In this document: in pieces, positions 7,006 through 14,137 of the stretch
Layout of the letters: every line of letters begins with the position of its first letter
Numbering within the stretch: position 1 is the stretch's first letter
Assembly: GCA_900551615.1 (NCBI GenBank)
Contig: URWN01000032.1
Span: 1 to 14,821 of the forward strand
Direction: 5' to 3'
Source of the DNA: an uncultured Clostridium sp.
Lineage (GTDB): Bacteria; Bacillota; Clostridia; TANB77; CAG-508
DNA: 14,821 nucleotides
The notes under the pieces: generated by a model
Databases searched by the model: none
Seen by the model: only the letters and a program-made list of their open reading frames with translations
What the model was told of the DNA's origin: nothing
Translations under genes and position numbers: made by a program

Positions 7006-8097
7006 TTAATTAGTTTTATTATCTATTATCTCATTATATATTTCTATAATCTTTTTTATCATTATTTGATTAGCAAAATCTTTTTCTACTTTTTTCCTTG
7101 CATTTATTCCCATTTTGTTACATAAATCTTTATCTTGAGCTAATATATTTATCTTATTTAATAAATCATCATCATCATTATATTTTACAAGAAATCCTGT
7201 TTCTTTATCACTTATAACTTCACTAATGCCACCAACATTAAAAGCTATAGCTGGCTTTTGCATTGCCATTCCTTCAGCTAAAACCAATCCAAATGTTTCA
7301 AAATATGATGGTAAAACCATAACATCTGCTATATCTATATAATTTTCTACATCTGTCTTATGACCTAATAAATGTACTCTATCTTGTAAATGATATTCTT
7401 TTATTTTTTTCTTTAAATCACTGAAACCTTTTCCTTTACCAATTACTACAAGATGCCATTTTTTACTAACTTCATAATTTTTCAATACATCAAGTAAATG
7501 CTGATGTCCTTTATTTCGCAAATTTTTAATACGCGAAACTATAATCATAGTAAAAGCCTCTTGTGGTATATTATATTTTTTTCGTAATAAATTTTTATTT
7601 TGTCTATTTGGCTTAAATTTTTCAATATCTACACCATTATAAACAACTTGTATTTTTTCAGCTAAAAAGCCTTCTTTTATTGCAGATTTCCTAGAAAACT
7701 CACTTACAGCAATAATTTTGTCCACTTGATTTATAATGTCTTTCACTTTTGCTGGTAATACACCATGAGCTGTATATACTATAGGAATATCTAATTTATA
7801 CTTATTTCGTGTCTTTACGGCTACAATACCTGCTGCTTCCGAATTAGCATGTATTAAGTCTATATTATATTTTTCTACAATACGTTTTAATAATAATCCT
7901 GATATAAACTTACTCAATCTAATCGGTAAAAAAAAATGTTTTATTCCTTCTTTTTGTAATTCAACCGCCAACGCTCCACCAGCAGAAGCAATAAAAATAT
8001 TGTAGCCTAATGATTTTAAACTACGAGCTACCAAAGCTACATAAGATTCAGCACCACCTATATTCATACGAGGTACTAATAATAAAATATTTTTCAT
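7006..8097 (-). CDS. GT4 family glycosyltransferase
   Basis: A 363-residue GT-B fold retaining glycosyltransferase. The N-terminus ILLLVPRMNIGGAESYV carries the glycine loop GGAES (14-18) that contacts the acceptor and phosphate. Further on are YTAHG (108-112), the donor-domain start VVYNGVDIEKF (151-161), MIIVSRIKNLRNKGH (184-198) and the nucleotide-sugar-binding SYFETFGLVLAEGMAMQ (264-280, with E267 and E275 as the E-x7-E pair). It would transfer a sugar to a lipid-linked core or O-chain precursor in the cytoplasm. The start is ATG with GGAG 8 bp upstream, and it begins 6 bp after the GT9 gene, so the two are co-transcribed. A T9 homopolymer in the coding strand (plus-strand A9 at 7928-7936) encodes part of HFFLP and is a possible slippage point, though the frame here is intact. 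Donor and linkage cannot be assigned. Confidence 0.92.
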   Translation of the reverse strand: MKNILLLVPRMNIGGAESYVALVARSLKSLGYNIFIASAGGALAVELQKEGIKHFFLPIRLSKFISGLLLKRIVEKYNIDLIHANSEAAGIVAVKTRNKYKLDIPIVYTAHGVLPAKVKDIINQVDKIIAVSEFSRKSAIKEGFLAEKIQVVYNGVDIEKFKPNRQNKNLLRKKYNIPQEAFTMIIVSRIKNLRNKGHQHLLDVLKNYEVSKKWHLVVIGKGKGFSDLKKKIKEYHLQDRVHLLGHKTDVENYIDIADVMVLPSYFETFGLVLAEGMAMQKPAIAFNVGGISEVISDKETGFLVKYNDDDDLLNKINILAQDKDLCNKMGINARKKVEKDFANQIMIKKIIEIYNEIIDNKTN

Positions 8098-8103
8098 AAA
8101 AAA

Positions 8104-9078
8104 TTACTCCATAATTTTTCTTAAAGAATTAACAATATTTTCTACCTTTATATTTTCTGTTAAAACCTCGCAACGATATAATGATTTTTCAGGAGCCCAT
8201 GCGTCTAGATGTGCTTTTGTATGAATATAAAATAAACAAACTGTAGGTACATCTACTGCCAAACCTAAATGCATAGTCCCTGTATCCACACTAATTAAAG
8301 CTTTACAATTAGCTAGTAGCGCTCCAAGTTGAGCAATAGTTGTCTTATCTACTAAATTTATAAAATCATCTTTAGCTATTTTAGACAATTCTTCTCCATA
8401 TTCTTTTGCTACATTCCCTGCCCCTAATAGTAATAAAGTATAACCTTTACTTTTTAATGTTTGTATTAATTCTTTACAATCTTTTAAAGGCATATCTTTT
8501 TCTTTCTTTTTAGATGTAGTACATATTGCTACTAATTTATTATCTTGTATATTTAAACCTTCTAATAACACTTCAATATCATCATATGATGATTCTGCTG
8601 GTATAAATTTCATTGGTAATTCTCTTATAGCTTTTTTACTATATTGTTCTAATAAAATACTATTTTTAGTCTGTACTTTTGTCTTACCATGATAATCTAT
8701 TTCTCTAGGATTATCTAATAAAAAATTTATTATACCTTTATTTTCAGCATATACTTTTTTAGCCCCAAATAATTTTGCTAAAACAATACCTCTTTCATTA
8801 CCATAAATAACAAAAGCTGCTTCAAAGCCTAATTTAAATTTTTCTTTATATTCTTGATAAAAATTCCATGCTCCCTTTACACCATGATGTTTACCCTTTT
8901 TATCATAAGCTACTACTTCATCTACTCCATCACAGTAGGTTGCTACTTCTACAAATGGCTTATTAACAATAAAAGTTATATGTGAATCTGGATATAATAT
9001 TTTTATATTTCTACATAAAGGATTAGTAAGTAAAGTATCTCCAAAAAAAGATGTATTAATAACTAAAAATTTTTTCAT
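8104..9078 (-). CDS. GT9 (heptosyltransferase) family glycosyltransferase
   Basis: A 324-residue GT-B enzyme of family GT9, whose founders are the ADP-heptose:LPS heptosyltransferases WaaC, WaaF and WaaQ. Supporting motifs are the N-terminal FLVINTSFFGDTLLTNP (4-20, with the conserved Asp14), a LYPDSHITFIV strand (28-38), the donor-domain KDMPLKDCKEL (195-204) and the family signature VDTGTMHLGLA (264-274). It lacks the WaaC-type cysteine-rich end and the W-S-x-E-x-F block, so it may be a third-position or non-heptose GT9 enzyme. A longer frame starts at 9117, but the ATG at 9078 has AGGA 8 bp upstream and gives the standard N-terminus, so I use it. It is the first gene of the minus-strand operon, facing a divergent promoter region shared with the deacetylase gene. 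Confidence 0.88.
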   Translation of the reverse strand: MKKFLVINTSFFGDTLLTNPLCRNIKILYPDSHITFIVNKPFVEVATYCDGVDEVVAYDKKGKHHGVKGAWNFYQEYKEKFKLGFEAAFVIYGNERGIVLAKLFGAKKVYAENKGIINFLLDNPREIDYHGKTKVQTKNSILLEQYSKKAIRELPMKFIPAESSYDDIEVLLEGLNIQDNKLVAICTTSKKKEKDMPLKDCKELIQTLKSKGYTLLLLGAGNVAKEYGEELSKIAKDDFINLVDKTTIAQLGALLANCKALISVDTGTMHLGLAVDVPTVCLFYIHTKAHLDAWAPEKSLYRCEVLTENIKVENIVNSLRKIME

Positions 9079-9100
9079 AAAATCTTTCCTTAAAAATTTA

Positions 9101-9128
9101 TTGAATATCTTCTTCATATTCGTATAAT
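9101..9128 (+). promoter_or_regulatory. Promoter of the deacetylase gene (sigma-70-like)
   Basis: TTGAAT (9101-9106) and a perfect TATAAT (9123-9128) are separated by 16 bp. Transcription would start near 9135, giving a leader of about 35 bases with an AGGAA ribosome site at 9156-9160 before the ATG at 9169. Confidence 0.6.
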
Positions 9129-9133
9129 ATATT

Positions 9134-9162
9134 ATTATACACTATATCTAAGGTTAGGAAAA
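9134..9162 (-). promoter_or_regulatory. Possible promoter of the minus-strand glycosyltransferase operon
   Basis: A TATAAT box reads on the minus strand at 9139-9134. The -35 region near 9157-9162 (TTTTCC-like) is poor. It is the only good -10 box between the two divergent genes on this strand and sits about 55 bp before the chosen start of the GT9 gene. It overlaps the region transcribed from the opposing promoter, so the two directions may interfere. Confidence 0.35.
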
Positions 9163-9168
9163 ATTATT

Positions 9169-9984
9169 ATGTTTATACTATTATTGATTATTTTATGTAT
9201 ATTTTTTATCTTATATTTAAAATTTAAAAATTATGTACCAATTTTAATGTATCATCGTATAGCCAATATTCCTGGTGATAGAAATGCTCTACCTAAAGAA
9301 AAATTTGCCGAGCAACTAGAATATTTATCCACGCATAATTATCATACTATTACACCAGAACAATTATATAACCACTTCGTAAATAAGGCTAAATTACCTA
9401 AAAATCCTGTTCTACTAACTTTTGATGATGGATATCAAGATAATTATCTTGAAGCCTTACCGCTATTAAAAAAATACAATATGACTGCTGTTGTTTTTCC
9501 TATTTACAATTGGATTGGTAAACCTAATAAATGGGAAAATTTCGGTAAACAAGAAACTACTACCATGAATTTAGCAGAATTAAAATCTTGGCTTAATCAC
9601 GGTCTAGATATCCAACCGCATACTGCCGACCATCCTTTCCTAACTCAATGTAATGAGAAAAAATTAAATTTAGAAATTATTGATACCAAAACAAAATTTG
9701 AAAAATTATTAGATAAATCTATGGATTATCTTTGTTACCCATATGGTTTTTTCAATCAACAAGTAATAAATATAGTAAAAAAAGCAAATTATAAAATGGC
9801 ATTTGCTATCTTTGAAAATGTTCCACTTTGGCATATTGACCTTTTTGCTCTTCCACGCATTCCCATACCTTCACACCAAAAAATGTGGGAATTCAAATTA
9901 AAAATAAGCTCTATTCATATTATTTTCGTTGCAATGCGAAAATGGGAACGACAATTTAAACAACTAAAAAATAAATTTAAATAA
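9169..9984 (+). CDS. Membrane-anchored polysaccharide deacetylase (CE4, NodB-like)
   Basis: A metal-dependent carbohydrate esterase family 4 enzyme that removes acetyl groups from N-acetylated sugars. Residues 2-17 form an uncleaved membrane helix, so the catalytic domain probably faces the periplasm. Catalytic motifs are intact: ILMYHRI (25-31), the TFDDG motif (84-88, with the catalytic base and a metal ligand), the metal-binding HTADH (151-155) and CYPYG (189-193). The total length of 271 residues is normal. The ATG at 9169 has AGGAA about 8 bp upstream. It is a single-gene unit, divergent from the GT9 gene and closed by a strong terminator. Its position within the cluster suggests it acts on an N-acetylhexosamine of the LPS or on an exported glycan, but peptidoglycan or another polymer is possible. 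The last 30 or so residues are basic (MRKWERQFKQLKNKFK). Confidence 0.9.
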   Translation: MFILLLIILCIFFILYLKFKNYVPILMYHRIANIPGDRNALPKEKFAEQLEYLSTHNYHTITPEQLYNHFVNKAKLPKNPVLLTFDDGYQDNYLEALPLLKKYNMTAVVFPIYNWIGKPNKWENFGKQETTTMNLAELKSWLNHGLDIQPHTADHPFLTQCNEKKLNLEIIDTKTKFEKLLDKSMDYLCYPYGFFNQQVINIVKKANYKMAFAIFENVPLWHIDLFALPRIPIPSHQKMWEFKLKISSIHIIFVAMRKWERQFKQLKNKFK

Positions 9985-9990
9985 ATAAAA

Positions 9991-10025
9991 GGCCTCAAGA
10001 ATATAAATTCCTGAGGCTCTTTTTA
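9991..10025. terminator. Bidirectional rho-independent terminator
   Basis: An 11-bp stem, GCCTCAAGAAT (9992-10002) with ATTCCTGAGGC (10007-10017), has a 4-base loop and one imperfect pair that becomes G-U on the minus strand. It is followed by TCTTTTTATT on the plus strand and CCTTTTATTTA on the minus strand. It lies 7 bp after the deacetylase stop and just before the stop of the opposing membrane-protein gene, so it serves both. Confidence 0.92.
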
Positions 10026-10673
10026 TTATCTTATACTAAAATATCTTATATGAATATATCTTCTTTTAAAGGAAATATCATATGTACAGCAAACAAGAGA
10101 TATATATGCTATGATTTCACAGCTTTCTTCTAATAATTGATTATAATTACCAAATTGCACTAAACCTCTATCAAATACACATTGACTCAATATACTTGTT
10201 ACTATAAAAAACAAAAATTCACCTAATGGAATATACCAGCAAATTCCTTGTCTTCTGCTTTGATAAAAATATACTACCAATAAAATCAAGGCTATTAATA
10301 TTAAAATCCCTACTATTGGATAAACTACTAAACCATACCATAATTCATGCACTTTTACAAAAATCTGTTCACCATTTTTATCCATACCAATAGGATAAAA
10401 TGCACGACCCCAACTCAATTCTCTACCAATCATTAATATATAAATTATTATCGAAGCTACATAAAATTTTATACTATCATATAAAATAAAATCTCGTATT
10501 TTCTCTATACAGATTACAATACCTAAAAATAAAATTACAACTTCTAAATTCTCTAAAAAATGATTTTCATAACTATATTCTATAGGTAAAACAAATGATA
10601 ACCCAATAAAAATAACAGCTAAAATACACAAAATAACTAAAGCTTTTGTATATCTAATTTCAAAATTTAACAT
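10026..10673 (-). CDS. Six-helix membrane protein of unknown function (paralogue A)
   Basis: I do not recognise this family. The 215-residue protein has about six hydrophobic segments (near 11-29, 45-57, 67-82, 112-137, 150-167 and 185-200), so it is an integral inner-membrane protein. Conserved charged motifs sit at the helix edges: PIEYSYENHFLENLEV (30-45), IGRELSWGRAFYPIG (82-96), DKNGEQIF (98-105), HELWYG (109-114) and QLLEESCEI (179-187). The same blocks recur in the gene directly upstream, collinear and essentially gap-free, so the two are a tandem duplication or a heterodimeric pair. The start is ATG with AAGGA 6 bp upstream; the gap to the upstream gene is 13 bp and holds that ribosome site. 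The short basic C-terminus (KRRYIHIR) is absent from the paralogue. Context suggests a role in glycan assembly or export, but nothing proves it. Confidence 0.85.
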   Translation of the reverse strand: MLNFEIRYTKALVILCILAVIFIGLSFVLPIEYSYENHFLENLEVVILFLGIVICIEKIRDFILYDSIKFYVASIIIYILMIGRELSWGRAFYPIGMDKNGEQIFVKVHELWYGLVVYPIVGILILIALILLVVYFYQSRRQGICWYIPLGEFLFFIVTSILSQCVFDRGLVQFGNYNQLLEESCEIIAYISLVCCTYDISFKRRYIHIRYFSIR

Positions 10674-10686
10674 CTATATTCCTTCT

Positions 10687-11307
10687 TTATTTCTTTTTAA
10701 ATGATATATCATAAGTAAAGCATACTAAAGAACAATATGCTAATATCTCTGTGCATTCTTCTAATAATTGACCATAATCTGCTAAAAACTTAATTAAATT
10801 TTTCTCAAATACTATCTGACTCAAGATCATCATAATTATAAATAAACGAATGCTATATCTAGGTATACTACAAATAATCTGTTCTTTTTTTATGTATTTA
10901 TAAGTTTGTATCATTAAAAATAATGCTATTAAAACTAGTACTGCAATTATAGGATATACTATTGGGCCATACCATATTTGATGGATATTCATAAAAATTT
11001 GTTCACCATTTTTATCGATACCAATAGGATAAAATACTCTACCATAACTTAATTCTCTAGCAATCATAACAATATAAAAAATACCACATGCTAAATAAAA
11101 CTTATTAATTTTATCTTTATTTAAATTTGCAGTTTTATATAACATATTTATAAAACCAATACCTAATATAAATACTTCTAGATTTTCTAACAAATGATTT
11201 TCATAACTACATTCTATTGGTAAAATAAATGCTTGAGGCAATAATAAAACCATCAAACCAATTAACATATAATACGTCTTATGCATATATTTATCTACAC
11301 AAACCAT
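10687..11307 (-). CDS. Six-helix membrane protein of unknown function (paralogue B)
   Basis: A 206-residue integral membrane protein, paralogous to its downstream neighbour. Shared blocks are PIECSYENHLLENLEV (30-45), IARELSYGRVFYPIG (82-96), DKNGEQIF (98-105), HQIWYGPIVYPI (109-120), ILSQIVFEKNL (161-171) and LLEECTEILAYCSLVC (181-196). The start at 11307 (ATG with AAGGA 8 bp upstream) is preferred over the in-frame ATG at 11316, which overlaps that ribosome site. With this start Pro30 and all motifs to about residue 170 fall at the same numbers in both proteins. The conserved acidic and arginine residues within or beside membrane segments suggest a catalytic or transport site rather than mere structure, but I cannot name a function. 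It is first in a two-gene unit that ends at the bidirectional terminator. Confidence 0.85.
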   Translation of the reverse strand: MVCVDKYMHKTYYMLIGLMVLLLPQAFILPIECSYENHLLENLEVFILGIGFINMLYKTANLNKDKINKFYLACGIFYIVMIARELSYGRVFYPIGIDKNGEQIFMNIHQIWYGPIVYPIIAVLVLIALFLMIQTYKYIKKEQIICSIPRYSIRLFIIMMILSQIVFEKNLIKFLADYGQLLEECTEILAYCSLVCFTYDISFKKK

Positions 11308-11381
11308 CAATACCATCCTTTACAAAAATTTAAATTTATTTTCATCTAAAATTCATTTTTATAAAATATACTATAATTGAG

Positions 11382-11411
11382 ATAATAGAATATTTTTTTA
11401 TCTATAAACAA
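11382..11411 (-). promoter_or_regulatory. Possible promoter of the membrane-protein pair
   Basis: On the minus strand TTGTTT (11411-11406) and TATTAT (11387-11382) are 18 bp apart, downstream of the terminator of the preceding operon and about 75 bp before the ATG at 11307. The region is so AT-rich that chance matches are likely. Confidence 0.3.
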
Positions 11412-11452
11412 AAATAAAGAAGTAAATTTTAAATAATTTACTTCTTTATTTT
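11408..11452 (-). terminator. Terminator of the heptosyltransferase-Stealth operon
   Basis: A perfect 17-bp inverted repeat (11411-11427 with 11436-11452) with an 8-base loop begins 3 bp after the stop codon of the Stealth gene. The minus-strand 3' arm ends in TTTATTTT and runs into TGTTTATAG. The stem contains little GC, but its length should compensate. Confidence 0.75.
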
Positions 11453-11455
11453 TTA

Positions 11456-12472
11456 TTATTTTTCAAAACTAGATTTTTCTGGCAAAATTCTATCAAATGC
11501 CTGTTTTATTCTTTCTTTCATAGGTTCAAAATCCACATTATCATTATCATTTATACATATCATAGGCATTGCTTGATTTTCTATAATCTTAAATAGTTCT
11601 TGATTTTGTTCTACTCCATTATAGATTTCATAAACCTTACCTTTTACATGTCTTCCTATTGGATAAAAATTTCCTCTAGTCAATTGCCAATAACGAATAA
11701 GCCAATTATCTAAATCTAATTTACTTCTAAACTTATGTGACGAAGTATCATCTAATGATTCATATTCTTTTTCCCAAATATCTTCATATTCACTTTTCAA
11801 AAAAGAAAAAGCTAAATGATTATTTGCAAATCCTTTAAATCTATGTTGCCCATAAAAAATTAAATTACGTAAAGCATTCCAACCATAAGCTAAATTCATC
11901 CATTTACTAAAATGCTTTTTCATCTGTTCCTTTTTATCAAAATGTCCATTTAAAATTGTTACACAATTTAATTTTATAAATGGCATCATATCTTCTTTAG
12001 TAGTTGTACTAATTGTACTAGTTATCGCAAAATCTGTTGGCAAACAATCTTTACCTGCAAAAAATAATTCTCTTTTTACAGGTCTTAACAAAAACATATC
12101 ATCATTAAAATAAACAAATCTTTCTGCTAAACCTTTTATTCGATGTAAATTTAATTCAATAGGTTGAGAACTAAATGTAGGTAAATATTTTTGTGGTATA
12201 AAATCACTATGTTTAGCAATATTTAATTTGGGATTATTTATATTTAACCATTTGGGCAAATGACCATAAGTTACAAAATGTATTTTATTAACCCATGGTG
12301 CAAATTTTTCTACAGCTCTAAACCAATATTGCATATTGTCCCAATCACGAAAACGCACATTGCGATTATCTGCATTTTTATTGGGACTATACTTTGCTTT
12401 TTCAGCTTGCCATACTGGGTCGTTGCCATCAACCCAAGTGACCACAAAATCAATAGGATAATTTTTACTCAT
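11456..12472 (-). CDS. Stealth-family protein (sugar-phosphate transferase)
   Basis: A 338-residue Stealth protein. Members such as meningococcal SacB and related capsule enzymes transfer hexose-1-phosphate from a nucleotide sugar to build phosphodiester-linked glycans. Conserved region 1 is FVVTWVDGNDPVW (9-21). Region 2 contains RFRDWDNMQYWFRAVE (40-55), APWVNKIHFVTYG (58-70), PTFSSQPIELNLHRI (98-112) and the acidic YFNDDMFLLRPV (121-132). A later NNHLAFSF stretch may correspond to region 3. Length is normal for a compact member. It overlaps the upstream heptosyltransferase gene by 8 bp (ATGAGTAA) with little ribosome site of its own, so translation is probably coupled. It suggests the core or a linked glycan carries a sugar phosphodiester. 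The exact sugar is not predictable. Confidence 0.9.
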   Translation of the reverse strand: MSKNYPIDFVVTWVDGNDPVWQAEKAKYSPNKNADNRNVRFRDWDNMQYWFRAVEKFAPWVNKIHFVTYGHLPKWLNINNPKLNIAKHSDFIPQKYLPTFSSQPIELNLHRIKGLAERFVYFNDDMFLLRPVKRELFFAGKDCLPTDFAITSTISTTTKEDMMPFIKLNCVTILNGHFDKKEQMKKHFSKWMNLAYGWNALRNLIFYGQHRFKGFANNHLAFSFLKSEYEDIWEKEYESLDDTSSHKFRSKLDLDNWLIRYWQLTRGNFYPIGRHVKGKVYEIYNGVEQNQELFKIIENQAMPMICINDNDNVDFEPMKERIKQAFDRILPEKSSFEK

Positions 12473-13493
12473 TTATTAACAACTCGATTCGTTTTAACTT
12501 TTCTATGACTTGATTTGGTTTTATACTTGCTAAGCAATCTATATTCTTAGCACAAGTACGCTTCCAACAACCATCACATTCATGACCTGCTAAAATCACA
12601 TTTTCACTTTGTCTATATGGACCATTTCTATTAGGATCTGTTGGCCCCATAAGCATAATTGCAGGAATATTTAAAGCTGCTGCTAAATGAAGGTTTCCTG
12701 TATCTCCGCCTACAACAGCCTTTGATAATTTAATAAGTCTAGCCGTTTGCATCAAACTCGTTTTTCCCACAAAATTTATAATATTATTGTCTCTAGCTAA
12801 TTTAATAATAGCTTGTGATTTTTGTTCATCATCTTTTCCAAAACCAATTAAGACTACTTTTAGCTTATATTTTGCTAATAAATCACTTAATTTCGCAAAA
12901 TTTTCCACAGACCAACATTTATTTATCCAATTAGTGCCCACTGCAAAAATTATAAATTTTTGATTTAATATATTCTCTTTAATCAATAAATTATCTACAA
13001 AATCAATTTCCTCTTGTGTATTAACTAAAGGAAATACTATATTTTCTGTATCACAATCTAAATATTTAACAGTATCTAAATATCTATCTACAATATGACC
13101 ATTCTTATTATTACCTACTATGCGTTTACTGATTAAATTGCTACCTTCACGCATATCTACATAGCCTATTTTTCTCTTTGCCTTAGCAGTAAATACTACA
13201 GCTGCTGACTTAAATAATCCTTGCAAATCTATAGATATATCATATTTTCTTTTTTGCAATAACTTAGCAAATGGTCGATAATTTTCTTTAAAACCATTCC
13301 ATGATTTAAATGCTTTTTTATGAAAAATAATTATTTCATCTACATATGGATTGTGTTTCACCAATTCATATGCTGTAGGTTCCACAACCCATGTAATATG
13401 CGCATTAGGATATCGTTTTTTCAAAACATATGCTACAGGTAATGCATGAATTACATCTCCTATTGCACTTAATTTTACAATTAAAATATTCAT
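12465..13493 (-). CDS. LPS heptosyltransferase, GT9 (WaaC-like)
   Basis: A 342-residue GT9 enzyme that would transfer L-glycero-D-manno-heptose from ADP-heptose to Kdo or to the first heptose of the LPS inner core. The N-terminus ILIVKLSAIGDVIHALPVA (3-21, catalytic Asp13) closely follows the WaaC pattern, as does HITWVVEPTAYELV (32-45). The donor domain has CWSVENFAKLSDLL (193-206), the GT9 signature GGDTGNLHLAAAL (262-274) and the phosphate-contact block GPTDPNRNGPY (283-293). A cysteine-rich end (C306, C309, C314, C320) is a recurrent feature of one GT9 subgroup. The ATG at 13493 has GAGG 5 bp upstream. It leads a two-gene operon with the Stealth gene, with a TATAAT box about 30 bp upstream. 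Whether it is heptosyltransferase I or II is not settled by sequence alone. Confidence 0.92.
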   Translation of the reverse strand: MNILIVKLSAIGDVIHALPVAYVLKKRYPNAHITWVVEPTAYELVKHNPYVDEIIIFHKKAFKSWNGFKENYRPFAKLLQKRKYDISIDLQGLFKSAAVVFTAKAKRKIGYVDMREGSNLISKRIVGNNKNGHIVDRYLDTVKYLDCDTENIVFPLVNTQEEIDFVDNLLIKENILNQKFIIFAVGTNWINKCWSVENFAKLSDLLAKYKLKVVLIGFGKDDEQKSQAIIKLARDNNIINFVGKTSLMQTARLIKLSKAVVGGDTGNLHLAAALNIPAIMLMGPTDPNRNGPYRQSENVILAGHECDGCWKRTCAKNIDCLASIKPNQVIEKLKRIELLINE

Positions 13494-13520
13494 AAAAACC
13501 TCATCAAATTCTTATCAAAT

Positions 13521-13551
13521 ATTATATATTTTCCATTCTTTGATTTTACCA
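13521..13551 (-). promoter_or_regulatory. Promoter of the heptosyltransferase-Stealth operon
   Basis: A perfect TATAAT reads on the minus strand at 13526-13521, about 28 bp before the ATG. Upstream, TTGGTA (13552-13547 region) is at a spacing of about 20, or 18 if the overlapping TATATA is the -10 box. A strong -10 with a loose -35 is the best reading. Confidence 0.5.
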
Positions 13552-13560
13552 ATATTTTAC

Positions 13561-13588
13561 AAAATAGTAAATACTTATTTACTATTTT
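13561..13588. promoter_or_regulatory. Palindrome upstream of the heptosyltransferase promoter
   Basis: A perfect 12-bp inverted repeat (AAAATAGTAAAT at 13561-13572 and its complement at 13577-13588) flanks 4 bases. It has no GC-rich stem and sits just upstream of the -35 region of the minus-strand promoter, the usual place for an operator. It could instead be a second weak hairpin after the rfaE2 terminator. Confidence 0.4.
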
Positions 13589-13589
13589 A

Positions 13590-13642
13590 TCTAAATAAAA
13601 ACTACATCTCTAAAATACATACCTTAAAGATGTAGTTTTTTA
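13590..13642 (-). terminator. Terminator of the rfaE1-rfaE2 operon
   Basis: A perfect 13-bp stem (13597-13609 with 13628-13640; core ACTACATCT/AGATGTAGT) with an 18-base loop starts 6 bp after the rfaE2 stop. On the minus strand the 3' arm runs into TTTTTATTTAG, a good U tract. Confidence 0.85.
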
Positions 13643-13646
13643 TTTA

Positions 13647-14114
13647 TCAATATATCTCTAAAATTCTCTGTATAATATTTGTAGTAGAACAGCCCTCTAC
13701 TACTTTTATAAATTTTATCTTACCACCATATTTTTTTACTGTTGCTGTTTCTGGAAGAGATTCTTCTGTATAATCTCCACCTTTTACATAGATATCTGGT
13801 TTTACTTTACTGATTAATTTATCAGCTGTTGTTTCATCAAAAATAACTACATAATCTACAGCTTTTAAACTATCTATAACCTCTGCTCGCTCTTTTTGCG
13901 GAACAATTGGTCTTTTGTCTGATTTATACTGCTTTACAGACTGATCACTATTTAACCCTAAAATTAAATAATCTGCTAATTTACTAGCTTCATTTAAATA
14001 ACGAACATGACCTGCATGTATTAAATCAAAAGTGCCATTAGTAAGTGCTATAGTTTTATTACCCTTACGTAATATTTCACAAAGCTTTTCAATATCTTGT
14101 ATATCTATAATCAT
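13647..14114 (-). CDS. rfaE2: D-glycero-beta-D-manno-heptose 1-phosphate adenylyltransferase
   Basis: A 155-residue nucleotidyltransferase that joins ATP and heptose 1-phosphate to give ADP-heptose, the donor for the GT9 enzymes of this window. It corresponds to the C-terminal domain of the fused HldE. Motifs, numbered from the ATG at 14114, are IALTNGTFDLIHAGH (22-36, with the HxGH motif HAGH at 33-36), GLNSDQS (53-59), RPIVPQKERAE (68-78), KGGDYTEESLPE (111-122) and the second ATP-contact block STTNIIQRI (143-151). The ATG at 14114 has AGGA 8 bp upstream; the adjoining GTG at 14117 is less likely. The gene follows the rfaE1 remnant after 23 bp and ends in a terminator. Its native promoter probably lay upstream of rfaE1, so the insertion in rfaE1 may have cut it off or replaced it with an element-borne promoter. 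Confidence 0.95.
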   Translation of the reverse strand: MIIDIQDIEKLCEILRKGNKTIALTNGTFDLIHAGHVRYLNEASKLADYLILGLNSDQSVKQYKSDKRPIVPQKERAEVIDSLKAVDYVVIFDETTADKLISKVKPDIYVKGGDYTEESLPETATVKKYGGKIKFIKVVEGCSTTNIIQRILEIY

Positions 14115-14137
14115 CACTAAAATCCTATCTGTAATTA

